Shown here: positions 11,001 to 23,124 of the stretch, piece after piece | Layout: the number at the start of each line of letters is the position of its first letter | Position numbering within the stretch: the stretch's first letter is position 1 | Assembly (NCBI RefSeq): GCF_001949145.1 | Contig: NW_019091609.1 | Coordinates: forward strand, 322,810 to 354,540 | Origin: Acanthaster planci | Taxonomy: Eukaryota; Echinodermata; Asteroidea; Valvatida; Acanthasteridae | Direction of reading: 5' to 3' | DNA length: 31,731 nt | Translations under genes and position numbers: made by a program | Notes under the pieces: generated by a model | Databases searched by the model: none | The model's input: only the letters and a program-made list of their open reading frames with translations | Told to the model about the DNA's origin: nothing

Positions 11001-13500
11001 TCAATTGCAGTGATCATTTGTTTTTAGTTATACATGCCACTTTGGCAATTATTTGAATTCCAGTTGATTGCAAACTTATAATACTCATTGACAGTCATCA
11101 AAAGAAAATAAAAAAACATTTTGGGAACAGCTATGTGTTTGTTCACAGACACCACCTCTATTTTATTTTCCGTCTGTCTTATGATTTTCGACACAAGCTG
11201 CATGACACAATTTATTAATAGTCTGAGTGCACTCGCCCACCACATGGCGCGGCTGCCCGCATACGAGATGGTCGCTGAAGAAGCATGATGTCATGAAGGA
11301 ATGCATGTATTGTGATTGGATAGCTGTGTCTTGCAAAACGTACATCATGAAAACATACAGTGTCATTGGCAGGTACGCTAGCTCTTTTACAGCAATATGA
11401 ATAGTTTAGTGTTGGGCGATTAGTTGGGCTCTTGAGATGTGAGAGTAGTCAAGCGAACTTATTTGGCCGTATTTTTATCCGAATTGGGAAGGGAAGTTTT
11501 GTTTTGAAGTTTGTGTAATCAATGTATAAAATCATTGATTTTTTTAATCATGCTTTACGTTTGTCGTGACTATAGGAAACTGGCAAACGATGTCTGTGTA
11601 TTGTGTTGTAGGAGTGTGTGACGCATCTGGAAGGGCGGGCGATTAGCCTCTTGCTACATCTGGAAATTTTGTGGAAACACACTCTTTTCGAATATGAGTA
11701 GTACGTACATGAACACAGAAAACACAAATATAGACATGAGATCACTCTTTGAATGAACCTGCAGAAAAACTGGTGGCAGCAGTGTTTTTTTTTCTGACTT
11801 CCAACTGTAGAGCTGCAGTCGTATTCGATGTACATTTAGTGGAATGTTTGCAACCCTTTTTGGCAGGAATTGTACACTGACTGGTTGCTGCATTTCCCTC
11901 ATGCCTTCTTTGCCAACCGTCCGGCCCGGTGCAAACACTATGCACATTTTTCCACCACTGTGATTCGCAAACGCTCATTATAAATGTGTTAGTGCATATT
12001 CATCAGGAAAGCAAGCACGTATGCAAAATTTCAAGGTCAGAATTCACAAAAGTTGAACTCACTTCATCTCTGGCGAAATATTGCTGCAAAGTTTTCATGA
12101 CGTCGTATTCGCTGTATTTTCGCATTTGCCTGAAGTATGGACCAGCCTTTACACTTTTATGGGCGTATATTAAATTTGCTTTTTCCTCTTGCCCTTCACC
12201 AAAAATATACCCAATGGCCAATTGACCATATTGGTATACATCTATTCAAAAAGAAAAGTCTGAGACTAACATACCCGCTTTACTCACCACTTTAATTAAC
12301 GTGTACATATTCTATAGACTGTTAAGTCTAAAATCTCACTTGAAACCCTTCTCAAAGTAGCTCCGGGATGATGACCTGGAGGTTGCTGGCACAGTTAGAG
12401 AAAAATGATGTATGGTGTGTTTCTATATACGATCATAAACTCGGGGATAATTAAGTTTTACCCAAAAACATAGTAACAAGAGACACAAAAATCTAAAGCA
12501 GAAAATGGGTTTGCAGTCTTTAAGCATTGGGAAAAAATGCTTATTTGAGAGGCCAAGACATGCAAGATTTCTGAAATACATGCCCAGTCTTTGTTTTCAG
12601 ATTGAAAAACTTCAGTCTGAAATGAACCTACGCCCCTTTTCTCCCTGAAAAATAGTGCTAAAAAATGACCAACAATAAGCATTTTTTTTAGATAAAGAAG
12701 AATTCTAATTCCCTCTCTAAATTGTTAACGGCCGAGGGCCCTTTTCAATCAGAATAAAAGAAAAAATTATCCAATCTGCAAAGAAAAAAAATCCCCTTTT
12801 TAAACAGTGAATGACAGCTCCTGCAATAGGAGGTGGTTATCCTCAAACATTTATACAAAGTATTTCTTTGAGATTGGATAGCAAGCTCCGATCGGAATAC
12901 CAGCAGTCATTGGGAATTTAAAAGTGTGCCTCTGAATGAAGACAATTGACATTGTAATTACAGCAGTGAAAGGGTTTGGCCAGTGCCAACTATTTCAAAG
13001 TGCATGAATTCGGGCTAACCAATCATATACTGACAAACTTTGTGGCACAAAAGTGTAACTTATAAAGAAGACCTCAAGGACCTCAAGTCAACTAAACATG
13101 ACTCTTGTGCAACAATTAAGGGCTAGGGGACTAGATTCCAATAAATTAATATAGACGTGGTGGCTGCCGCTCTCCAAAGTGTCTGAGGAACAAGCGCAGC
13201 TGCCGCGGTCGGATTCCACTAGCTGCGCCTGGTGTAAAAGTTAAATAACAATAGGGGGCTTTTGATATGGTAAGTTGGCACAGACAGTGGACAGGCCACT
13301 GGTTGCTAAGGACCTGTGAAAACCACTGTGTCCGCGTTCAACTGTGGTTCAAGCTTTTGGACAAGTTCCCCTATGAAGAAAAATGTATGCCCTAAAACAT
13401 GACAGCGGATTTTTCCTTCATTTTTTCCAAAACACTCAATGTGCATTTTTCATTTTTTTTTTCATTTTTCATTTCCCAAAACAAAACCATATTATCACTG
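11001..13500. other. No recognisable gene
   Basis: Open frames of up to about 98 codons occur on both strands without domain character. There is a T-rich simple stretch at about 13445-13490 (repeated CATTTTTCATTT). I see no RNA gene or mobile-element signature. Confidence 0.45.
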
Positions 13501-13539
13501 GTTCACAGTATTTGATTATTTACATGTTGATATAAGCTG

Positions 13540-14030
13540 AATGTTTCAATTTCCTTATTTGTTTCTTGTGTATAGGCTTCCTTCACGCTGTGAAGCAAGT
13601 GAAAGCCACAGATGTTCTTCATGTTAGAATTCAATGTCACTGCAGTTACATATCGATCAAATGCACGGCTTCCCACGATAAAGGAAGCTGCAGTACAACA
13701 AAGCAAGGAAATTAACTGGTAATGGTGAAAAGGCCTACTGTTGCTCGGACATACAAACAAACAGACTGCCAGTTCTGATTAATGCAGTCATGAAGCACAG
13801 AGAGGTGGAGGACCCATGCATGTACTAATGCGAATCACTCATTGATCAATATCAATGTATCCAGTCTCCTACTGTAACATTCCTACTCATGTAGCCAAGT
13901 GATATCAAAAGTGCAGAAAGTTCTTACTTTTTTTCATGCATGAACTTATAACTGTTGCACAATAAATTATTATTATGTTCGTTTGTTTTTTTTTAGATGA
14001 CACAGAAGAATGTCTACCAGCACATACGTG
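13540..14030 (+). repeat. Duplicated exon-like segment, copy 2
   Basis: Aligns with 9000-9545 across GAATGTTTCAATTTCC, the TTCTTGTGTATAG acceptor-like string (AG ends 13575) and a strongly conserved ATAAAGGAAGCTGCAGTAC block. A donor-like CTG|GTAATG is at 13717 and a TGAAAAGGCCTACTGTTGC block follows. The later acceptor-like ACAGAAG and TACCAGCACATACGTGA correspond to copy 1 at 9520-9545. Indels break the copy 1 reading frame, so this copy is non-coding or a decayed duplicate. Confidence 0.45.
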
Positions 14031-14099
14031 AATGAAGTCTTTCGACATGTAGATGTTATCGATGGCAATGCAATTTGTATCAAGAACGTTCTACAGAAG

Positions 14100-14800
14100 G
14101 ATTTTATCAAAATAAAATTATTTAAAAAAAAAAACCAATAGGACATGAGATATATAAATGTATGTGTACATGTCCCCGGCATATTTTTTTCCAAGATTTT
14201 TGCAGAAATTGTGAGCACAGGTTTCAGAGCATTATGCAAGGTTTTCAGTGGTCACTAGTGTCAGATATTTTGAAAGTGTTCCCATGTTTTCTTAAGTATA
14301 TACTACATAAAAAAACCTTTACCGGTATTTATATAATATACAATAGTGAAATACCCTAATGCAGTTTTTCTCTTTTCTTTTATAAATACTAAGGACACTT
14401 TAACATATTCTTTAACTCTGATAATCCTTAAACTTCAGGACCAGTTTCAGTGTTTTGGGTGTAGTTCTTAGCACACACTTAAATTCCTCAATCAGAGTTT
14501 GTACTGCTGTGCACTCGCAGATACAGTTGTTCAGAGTAGTCATTTGTCCAATTACTGTTGATAGGAAATAAGATGTACTTTTGAAAGAATTGTGTGAAAT
14601 TGATGTTTGTATTATTTTTCTTCCCGTCTTTGAAATCGACGTTTCTTAATAGTTTGTGTATACCGATGGCCCTAACAGTCCCATATCATCTGGTATTAAG
14701 ATGATTTTACATGGACACAGTTGCAAATCCATACACACTGTATTGCAGCAAATCCTCATACCGGCAATCAAATAAATTGACCTCATGGAATGATGAGGTC
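14100..14800. other. No recognisable gene
   Basis: AT-rich sequence separating the duplicated segment from the composite repeat domain. No coding or repeat relationship was seen, apart from a CCTCATGGAATGATGAGG module A-like end starting about 14780. Confidence 0.45.
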
Positions 14801-14928
14801 GTCTATTGAAAAGTCATGTGACATTAAAGGTGCTACCTTTCAAGCCCTATATCTCCAAAAGTGCATGTCCCAGCAGGATGAAACTTTTCAGAGGTGCAAT
14901 CACGACGCTGACAGTTTCATTTAAAAGC
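14780..14928 (+). repeat. Module A unit (single)
   Basis: A lone copy of the 147-bp-type unit: CCTCATGGAATGATGAGG, then GTCATGTGACATTAAAGGTGC (GTC at 14813), a CCCTATATCTCC segment and a TGCATGTCC segment. It leads directly into the header module, the same A-to-header order seen near 22000 and 27450. Confidence 0.7.
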
Positions 14929-16408
14929 GAAAAAGCCCTATGTTCTGTTGCAAACAGACATAGAATCTCTCGTTTCTTCCTTCTTCTTCTTCCTCTTCTG
15001 ACAAAGAGTCCATTTGTTTTGTGCACGTTTTTTTCTACCCATGACTTTGGTCCCTGGGCAACTTTGGATCTTCATCAAACTTATGTCAATGAACAACCCT
15101 TTTGCAAAGATGGACCTAGAACAATGCCGTCATCAATTGATGTATTATTGATTTTTTAATATTTATTTCAGCCCATTGACTTTGTACACGTGTTCGAGGC
15201 ATCATTTCGGTTACTCAGCTATCTTCAATCATCATCAAAGTCATACCAAGGAAGGACCTTGAGACAAATATTATACAAAAATAATGACGTCACAATGACG
15301 TCATCAAGTGATTTATTACTGATTTTTTTATATTTATTTCAGCCCATTGACTTTGTACACATTTTCGAGGCTCCATGTTGGTAACTTAGCAATGTTTGAT
15401 TGTCATCAAAGTTAAACCACGGACAGACCTTAAAATAAAGAAATCACTAAAATAATTACATCATGATGACATCATCAGTTCATTTATTATTAATTCTCAA
15501 TATTTCAATATAACGTGAATGCTATAAAAAAACATATCAAATCAATCACGGTTTCCCGCAACATCCTGTTTGTGGCAAGTGCCAAGGTAAAATTGAGTCT
15601 TAATTTTATCTCGTGTGGGTCAAATCTCATGAACTTTTCTTCCAGTCAAAACCGGAAGTGGGCTTATTGTTTAAAATTGGTAATAGGTATCAACTTGCTT
15701 TCAACGGTGTTAGTTGCTGGGGTATAGCGTTCTTCAAATCATGTTCTGATGACGTCATGTAATTGTCAAGTGCCCTCTAGCTACAGGTTAAAAATGCTGA
15801 AAAATGAATTTTGAGTAGATGTCTGTGGTGAAAGTTTATCCTAATCACCTGAACATTTTTCAAGATTATTATTTTTTTTTACCGGTATGATGATCTTCAC
15901 CCAGTCAACACATTTTGTGAAATTTGGGGCCGATGACATCATTAGATCAGAAGTTATAATAAAAAGTCATTCTATTCCTCAAAATTTGGTAGAAAATCAA
16001 CCGTAGCAGATTAAAGCTCGAATTGTTCATAAGATGAAAGCTAAATTATCAAAAGTCAACTGCATGAACTTCATAAGTGCTGTACTTCTTTACACAGATG
16101 AAGCGCCGACGACAAAATTCCCCTTACAACATTTGCAAACTCGAAAATCCCATTCACATAGTGTGCTTTGGCTAATGTGTGCATGGACGCGCAATATCTG
16201 TCTGTAACATAGGCAACACACAGTGTGTAGGGCATATTGGAAAGTTGACAAGCACATGTTGCCGAGAGCAGATCCCGTTGTATGAAACGCCAAAAATTGA
16301 TAAATGTTTTCAGGCTCTAATATGCGCTCCTTCTGCAATAACAATAATGTTTTATATTGTATTTTGTATTGTAAATGCCTGATTGGGTCGAAACCTTGCA
16401 CTTACTAG
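14929..16408 (+). repeat. Composite repeat copy 1 (header, C sub-repeats, distal block type X)
   Basis: Order: GAAAAAGCCC header with stem-loop 14938-14963; pyrimidine tract (TTC-rich) to about 15000; three C sub-repeats starting near 15013, 15181 and 15352, each opening with TTTGTACAC-like sequence and ending with TGACGTCA palindromes and GTGATTTATTA. The long distal block then runs to the N gap. It contains ACCGGAAGTGGGCTTATTG, TGATGACGTCATG, a GAAGCGCCGACGAC segment and TAACATAGGCA, the last two defining type X, shared with the copy at 25434. No protein-coding signal is maintained between copies. Confidence 0.85.
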
Positions 16409-16541
16409 NNNNNNNNNNNNNNNNNNNNNNNNNNNNNNNNNNNNNNNNNNNNNNNNNNNNNNNNNNNNNNNNNNNNNNNNNNNNNNNNNNNNNNNNNNNN
16501 NNNNNNNNNNNNNNNNNNNNNNNNNNNNNNNNNNNNNNNNN
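16409..16541. other. Assembly gap (133 N)
   Basis: A run of N lies where the distal block of copy 1 should pass into module A units. Open frames that cross the gap have no meaning. Confidence 0.99.
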
Positions 16542-17030
16542 TCTCGGACAAGCACTGAGCATACAGTGCTTATTAATATACGTTGGGTAAGGGCAAACCT
16601 GTTATATATAATTAACATCTCCCCAACGCAAAAATACATCTTGAAAATACTAAAGAACAGTTCTTTTACAAATTCTTTGCAGACAATTTTTATTATTTAC
16701 ACCCTCAGATGTCTACCATATTTAGATCATAAAAAACAATATATATATATATACAATAGATCACCTCCTTGCAATTAGAATAATTTTACAAAATGAAATT
16801 TTAGATGTCAATTGACTGTTTGGCCAAATATCAGAGATATTTCATAAAGTGTGGTTTTCACCCAAGTATAACTGTATTCGTGGTTTCCACTTTACATCAT
16901 AACCTGTTGTTGCAAATTGACCTCCATGGATGGTCCAACTCAAATACAAAACTACAAAATATCAATGGCGTAACTAAAGCGTATGATAAACTTGCACAGT
17001 CACAACATAACACGTGTACAACCAGAGAAA
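16542..17030. other. Unique-looking AT-rich insert with AT microsatellite
   Basis: No relation to the repeat modules was seen. A short (AT)n run lies at about 16739-16755. No gene is supported. Confidence 0.45.
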
Positions 17031-17038
17031 ATCTATCA

Positions 17039-17175
17039 AAGGACTGTATATATAAATGAATTTGCAATTCGCAAATGATCGATCTCAGCTTTACCGAACT
17101 CTATCCAAGGACTAGACATGTAAATGAATTTGCAGTTTGCAAATGATTGATCTTAGTTTCACCAAAAACTCTAAA
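17039..17175. repeat. 68-bp tandem duplication
   Basis: AAGGACT...AAATGAATTTGC at 17039 repeats at 17107 with about ten differences. Each copy holds a small inverted repeat ATTTGC-5 nt-GCAAAT (first loop AATTC, second AGTTT). Confidence 0.7.
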
Positions 17176-17265
17176 GGTATATTTTCTTCGGTTAGTGACC
17201 TTTCATCTGGATCAAAGTTATACCAAGCGCAGATACTCAAGAAAAGAACCTGGTCACAAATGATT
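17172..17265. repeat. Fragment of module C
   Basis: AAGGTATATTTTCTTCGGTTAG, ACCTTTCATCT, ATCAAAGTTATACCAAGC and CAGATACTCAAGAA match the block at about 19503-19590 almost base for base. This stray fragment shows that the composite repeat also extends into the insert between copies 1 and 2. Confidence 0.65.
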
Positions 17266-17270
17266 ATCAA

Positions 17271-17711
17271 TTGGCAATAGCAATCCAGTTCACTGTGATA
17301 AATACTGGATCCTGTTATGTGGGTCCTCTAGTCCTTTGTAGACTCAGTGGCGGTCGATCAGGTGTTGCTCAGCTAGCTCACACGCCACTCACCAAAAACC
17401 CTATTGTAGTGCTCTCAGTCATCTCTGCGACGCAAGTTGAAGGCAAGGTTTTGGCGTCATTTACCCCAAATAGTGGTCTCCAAACCAAGCTTCACCTTCA
17501 TGAAGGGTCAGGCACTTCCAGCATGATACCATTTGGCCATCTAATTTTCAAAGAAAGATTTTCCAAAAAACAAAACATAATTATGCTCAAATGTACTAAC
17601 GGTGCCATCTTCTTCCAAGAGGCAAAATCTGACATAATGCCTTTCAATCACAATTTCTTAGATATTTCTCGATCATTGATTTCTAACACTAGGCAAAAGT
17701 ATGTACTTTAA
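17271..17711 (+). CDS. Unrecognised 146-codon ORF
   Basis: An open frame longer than most in this AT-rich setting. Its product has no signal peptide, clear membrane span or known motif that I can identify. A hydrophobic first third (SCYVGPLVLCRLSGG, then IVVLSVISA) is followed by a mixed polar region. It sits inside an insert between repeat copies, has no visible promoter, and shows no codon pattern I can separate from chance. It may be noise, or an exon of an unknown gene. Confidence 0.15.
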   Translation: MAIAIQFTVINTGSCYVGPLVLCRLSGGRSGVAQLAHTPLTKNPIVVLSVISATQVEGKVLASFTPNSGLQTKLHLHEGSGTSSMIPFGHLIFKERFSKKQNIIMLKCTNGAIFFQEAKSDIMPFNHNFLDISRSLISNTRQKYVL

Positions 17712-18160
17712 TTAAATCTTTAAGTCGAAAGAAACAATTCAAGAATTAACTTACAGTTTTCTTGCAGTTTTCAAACCTTGGATTGCTGATCTAGCCCGCT
17801 CTTGGATTTGCTTAACCAATTGCCTTTAGCAGTTCTGCAAATATCTGCTTCTGGTGCAGCACAGTGCAGCAAACAGGCTTAAAATGTGTGCGGCTCTGGC
17901 AATCCACAAGCTACATGTCATCACGACAATCATCAAAAATGCTCTTCTCTTCTCTCAAAACTATAGCTCTTATACTAGGTACACATCTCATATCACATCT
18001 GTACACATCTGTATCACACTCAGCACCATCCATGATCCTCCTCGTGAACACTCGCACAAAGAAGTTGGGTGCATTGGGATGGGTGCATTAGCTTACTTGG
18101 CAAAGCTAAATATTTTAAAGATGTATCTCACAATAGAAGAGGGATACTGCTGCGGCTTCT
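17712..18160. other. No recognisable gene
   Basis: Short frames only. A locally repeated CACATCT word occurs near 17980-18010. Confidence 0.4.
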
Positions 18161-18232
18161 TGGCCTGTATTGTCAAACAAAATAGCAAATTAACCTGGCC
18201 TGGATAGTCAAACAAAATAGCAAATTAATTTA
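18161..18232. repeat. 35-bp tandem duplication
   Basis: TGGCCTG...GTCAAACAAAATAGCAAATTAA at 18161 is repeated at 18196 with only about four differences, so the duplication is recent. Confidence 0.8.
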
Positions 18233-18339
18233 AATGTGGGCAAAGAAATCCATGGCCATGGGAAGTGAACTGGATAAGAAAATATACTAATTACTGAATA
18301 TGCATGAAGTACTACAAGCATTTGCTCATTTAGTAGCCA

Positions 18340-19019
18340 AAGTGTTCAGAGGAATTCTGACAAAGTGTATGAATATGAAAATATTCAAACATTTTGTGCT
18401 ATGCCAACAAAGCTCTTTTCTTCACAACCACAAAAAGGTGAAAAAGCCCTGTGTTCTGTCCTTTAGACAGGTACAGTTCCTCTAGTTCCTTCTTTTTCTT
18501 CTTCTGCTCAAAAGCCCATTTGTTTTTTGCATGTTTTTCCTACACATGACTTTAGTGCTTTTGCAACTTTGGATCTCCATCAAACTTGATCCAATGAAGG
18601 ACCCTATGCATAGATGGTTCTAGAACAATGACATTGTGATGATGTAATCAAGTGATTTATTGTTGATTTTTCAATATTTATTTATTTATTACATGTTTTC
18701 CAGTCACGATTTTGGTTATCGGCGATATTCAATCGTCATCAAAGTTACAGCAAGCAAAAACCTTCATGCAGAGTTAATGCCAAATTTATGACTGCACGAT
18801 GATGTCGTCATGTGATTGTTTATTGATTTTTAATAATCAAGTTTAGCCCATAGGTTTTGTACACGTTTTTCAGCAGCAAGACTTCGGGACTCTGGTCAAT
18901 CTAACTTATTTAATGTTTGTGCACACTCATACTCCACCATGTAAGGAGGGTCCCAGAATTGTCATAATGGCACCATCAGCGGTCACTTGACATGAGATTA
19001 AAGGTGCAGTTCTTTTCGA
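18340..19019 (+). repeat. Composite repeat fragment (header 2, C sub-repeats, partial A)
   Basis: A lead-in with CTTTTCTTCAC...CAAAAAGGTG resembles 27440-27480. The GAAAAAGCCC header follows, with stem-loop 18449-18476, then a pyrimidine tract and C sub-repeats near 18520, 18689 and 18853. The fragment then passes to a diverged A end (GGTCACTTGACATGAGATTAAAGG, near 18982). The distal block is absent. Confidence 0.75.
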
Positions 19020-19300
19020 TAGAGATTGTACACGGTTTTTACTATGCTCTGTTATTGATCTGAAAGACTATAATGGGGCTCTAAACTTCAGCCGAGGATT
19101 ACCATGAGAACGAAAGAGAAATGATTTTTTGGGGGGGGGCTTTCCATTTGATTACATATATACCGAAGAGTCTAAATATGAAGTAATATTTTGAAAAAAA
19201 TTTGACCTTGACGCAAATCACGTAATACTCCTTTAAAGATGAAGTTTATCAGTATGGGGTTCAAAGTGATGACGTCAGCATCTGATTTTTCATGTAATTT
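19020..19300 (+). repeat. Module D (includes empty site matching the LTR insertion)
   Basis: ACTTCAGCCGAGGATTACCATGAG, GAACGAAAGAGAAAT and ACCGAAGAGTCTAAATATGAAG match 23385-23478. After AGTAATATTTTG the sequence continues without interruption (GACGCAAATCACG) and matches the far side of the solo LTR at 24833. A G9 run lies near 19130. Confidence 0.7.
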
Positions 19301-19918
19301 TAAATCTTTGTTTTTCCCTGATAGACTTTGCACACAGATTTGAAGTGTATTTTCTGTGCTTAGCAATCTTCAGTCTGTCTTAAAATTATACCAAGCACAG
19401 ACACTCAGGCCAAGATTCTATGAAAAAAAAATGTCATGATGACGTAATCATTTTGAAATTTTAAATCTGTATTTTTCCCATAGACTTTGAATTCAGATTT
19501 GAAGGTATATTTTCTTCGGTTAGCGACCTTTCATCTAGATCAAAGTTATACCAAGCACAGATACTCAAGAACAGAACCTGGCAAATTAATGACGTTGTCA
19601 TTACGTCATCATGTGGCTAGTCATGTGACATTAAAGGTGCACTCTTCCAATCACTATATCTTGTGAAGTACATGTACGATTGGGTTCAAACCTTGCAGAT
19701 AACTTAGAAAGGAAGTGCTGTAGACAAAAATGACCTGATGTGATGATGACATCATCTCGTGACAAGTCATGTGACATTAATGGTGCGCTTGTCAAAGCAC
19801 TGTATCTCGTGAAGTACATGACCTATTGGTTTAAACCCTGCAGCATGAACAGGGAAGACTTCTTTTTAAGATCATTAAACTGGGTATCTTCAACAGTTGT
19901 TTTGAAACCTCAAAATGT
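19300..19918 (+). repeat. C sub-repeats followed by two module A units
   Basis: C-type starts lie near 19325 and 19487, about 165 bp apart. A units have GTC at 19620 and 19766 (146 bp). The CRE-like and E-box palindrome centres in the second unit are 20 bp apart. The array leads into header 3. Confidence 0.8.
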
Positions 19919-21260
19919 GAAAAAACCCTGTGTTTTGTCCCTCAGACAACACAGAGTTCTAGTTGGCTTTTTTGCAATCTTGCGAAAAAGGCATTCTTTT
20001 TGTTCTGTTTCTTTTTTTTTTTCTTCCTCTTCCTTTTTCTTCTTCTGACCCCAAACCCCTTTGTTTTTTACACGTTTTTTGTCACCGCCACTTTAGTGCT
20101 TTTGCAATTTTGGATCTTCATCAAACTTAAACAATGAAGAACCCTTATGCATAGATGGTCCTTGAAACATGACGTCATGATGACGTCATCAACTGATTTA
20201 TTATTGATTAACAATATTTTTTTCAGCCCATTGACTTTGTGCACGTTTTTGAGGCACCATTTTGGTACCTTAGTAATCGTTGATCTTCTTCAAAGTTACA
20301 GCAAGCACTAACTATAAAATGAAGATAATACTTAAATATTTATGTCATGATGACGTCATCATGTGATTTATTATTAAATTTTGAATAATTAAATATTCCG
20401 TTAAATTTATTTAAAAATCCGTATAAAATCAACCATAGCCTCCCGCAACATTCTGTTTGCAGCAAGTGGCAGGATAAAATTCATCTTGTGTGGGTCGAAT
20501 CACGTGACCCTTCCTTTCGGTTGAAACTGGGGGTGGTCGTATTGTGTAAACGTGGTAATAGGTATCAAGTTGTTTTCAATAGTGTTAGTCTGTTGGGGTA
20601 TAGTAATCTTCAAATCATCCACTGATGATGTCACCTACAGGTTAAAAATTACGAAAAATGCATTTTGAATAGATGTCTGTGGCGAAGTTTTTCCGAATTG
20701 CCTGAAAATTGATGTAGATGATCATCTTCCCAGTCTACACATGTGTGAGGTTTTTCGGATGATGACATTATCAGAGCGGAAGTTACAATAAAAACTTCTT
20801 TTATTCTTCAAAATTCGGTAACAAATCAACTGTATACGCTATAAGCGTGAATTGTGCGTGAGAAGACAGCTAAAACATTAGAGTCAGCTGCACGAAGTGC
20901 AAACTGGTGTACGTTTTCACACACATGAAGCACCATCGACAAAACCCCCTAAAATATAAATTTCCAACTTGAAAATCCCATTCGCATGCTGTGCATCTGC
21001 TACTGTGTGTACGCCAAATATCTGCCTGCAATATAGATGGCATACAGTGCATAGGGCATATACTCGGAACTTGGCAAAATGCAAACCACGTGCTGCCGAG
21101 AGCAGATTGCATTGTATGGAACGCCAAAAGGGACAGATGTTTAAGATATCTAAGCCTTTTCTGCAATAAGTATAATGTTTTGTATTGTATATTGTATTGT
21201 ACATGTCTTATTGGGTTGAAACCTTGTAGGCAGTTGTTAGGAAGGGAAGGTTTACAAATG
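19919..21260 (+). repeat. Composite repeat copy 2 (distal block type Y)
   Basis: Header with stem-loop 19929-19955, a long pyrimidine tract (about 20002-20046), and C sub-repeats near 20060 and 20236. Paired TGACGTCA palindromes lie at 20170-20177 and 20181-20188. The distal block follows. Type Y markers shared with copy 3 are ACCCCCTAAAATATAAATT and CAATATAGA, in place of TTACAATATTTGC and TAACATAGG in type X. Confidence 0.85.
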
Positions 21261-22030
21261 GAAACTGACCTCACTTGATGACAGTGCCATCAGCAGACAA
21301 GTCATGTGATATTAAAGGTGCACCATTTAAAGTACAATATCTCCTGAAGTGTATATCCAATTGGGTTCAAATCTTGCAGATATCTTGAGAGGGAGTGTTT
21401 TTTTAGGAATATTGACCTCATGTGTCAATGACGTCATAAGGAGACAAGTCACCTGACATTAAGGGTGCAATCTTTAAGGCCCTATATCTCCTGCAGTACA
21501 TGTCCGATCGGGTTCAAATCTTGCAGATATCTTGAAAATGGAGTGCTTTAGAGGTATATTGACCTTATGTGATGATGATGTCATCAGCAGACAAGTCACG
21601 TGACATTAGGGGTGTAACCTTTAGGGCCCTATATCTCCTGAAGAACATATCCTGTTGGGTTCGAATCTTGCAGATATCTTGGAAAGGGAGTGGTTTAAAG
21701 GAATGTTGACATTATCTGCTGATAATGTCATCAGGAGAGAAGTCACGTGACATCAATTAAGGCACTATATCTCCTAAAGTAGATGTCAGATCGGGTTCAA
21801 ATCAAGCAGATATCTTGAAAAGGGATTGCTTTAGAGGAATATTGACTTCATGTAATGATGATGTCATCAGGAGGCAAGTCATGTGACATTGAAGGTGCAC
21901 TCTTTAAAGCCCTATATCTCCTGAAGTACATGTTCTTTTAGGTTGAAACTTTGCAAATCACTTGAAAGAGAGGTGTTATATACCAAAAATGCCTTGATGT
22001 GATGATGCCGTAGTTGTTCAAATGTACAAA
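21261..22030 (+). repeat. Module A array, five units of about 147 bp
   Basis: GTC of the E-box palindrome is at 21301, 21448, 21595, 21742 and 21878 (steps 147, 147, 147, 136). Consensus order: GTCACGTGACATTAAAGGTGC, CCCTATATCTCCTGAAGTAC, ATGT, GATCGGGTTCAAATC, TTGCAGATATCTTG, GAGTGCTTTAGAGG, ATATTGACCTCATGTGATGA, TGATGTCATCAGGAG. No coding capacity is conserved. Confidence 0.9.
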
Positions 22031-23124
22031 AGAATGCGAAAAAGCCCTCTGTTCTGTTGGCAAACAGACAAATGACCTCTCGTTTTGCTTCCTCTTCTTT
22101 GGTGCAAAAACCCATTTGTTATGTACACGTTTTTTGTTGCCGCGACTTTAGTGCTTTTGCAACTTTGGATCTTCATCAAACTTATACCAATGAAGAACCT
22201 CTATGCATAGATGGTCCTAGAAACACAATGTCTTGATGACGTCATCAAGTGACTTATTACTACTTTTTCAATATTTATTTCAGCCCATTGACTTTGTACA
22301 CATTTTTGAGGCACTGTTTTGGTAACTTAGCAATGTTCAATTGTCATCAGTGTTACACGAAGCACTCACCATAAGGCAAAGAAAATACAAAAATAACTAT
22401 GTAATGCTGATGTATTCAAGTGATTTATTATTAAATTTTGAATATATAAATATTCCATTAAATTTGTAAAAATACATATAAAATCAATCGTGGCCTCCTG
22501 CAACATTCTGTTTGCAGCTAGTGCCAGGATAAAATGTGGTCTTTAATTCATCTCTTGTGGGCAAAATCAAGTGACTCTTCCTTCCGGTCGAAACTGGAAG
22601 TGGTCTTATTGTTTAAAATTAGTAATAGATATTAATTTGTTTTCAGTGGTGTTAGTCTGTTTGGGTATAGTATTTTTCAAATCATCTACTGATGACACCA
22701 CCTAATTGTCAAGCACCCTCTAGTGACAGGATAAAAATTCCAAAAAATGAATTTTTAATAGATGGGGCCAATGACGACATCAAACTGGAAGTTACAATAA
22801 TAATTCTTTTATTCTTCAAAATTTGGTAAATAATCAACCGTAAGAGATATAAGCATGAATTGTGCATGAGATGACAGCTAGAACATTGGAGTCAGCTGCA
22901 TGAAGTGCATAACTGGTGTACTTTTCCACACACATGAAGCGCCGTCGACAAAAACCCCCTAAAATATAAATTGCCAACTCGAAAATCACATTACCATGCT
23001 GTGCATATGCTACTGTGTGTGTGTGGACGCCCAATATCTTCCTGCAATATAGACGGTGCACAGTGAGTAGGGCATATACTTGGGACTTGGCAAAATGCCG
23101 ACCACATGCTGCTGAGAGCAAAAG
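22031..23124 (+). repeat. Composite repeat copy 3 (distal block type Y, truncated)
   Basis: The header stem-loop is weaker (22047-22073). C sub-repeats lie near 22115 and 22290. The distal block breaks after CTGAGAGCA at about 23124 and joins an AAAGGAGCAGTGT module also found at 24880. Shares type Y markers with copy 2. Confidence 0.85.

Noticed and set aside
16317-16778. Open frames crossing the N gap
   Set aside because: Over a third of each such frame is undefined bases, so openness is meaningless.
17271-17711. 146-codon ORF as a confident gene
   Set aside because: No domain, no promoter and no homologous copy in the window. Listed only at low confidence.
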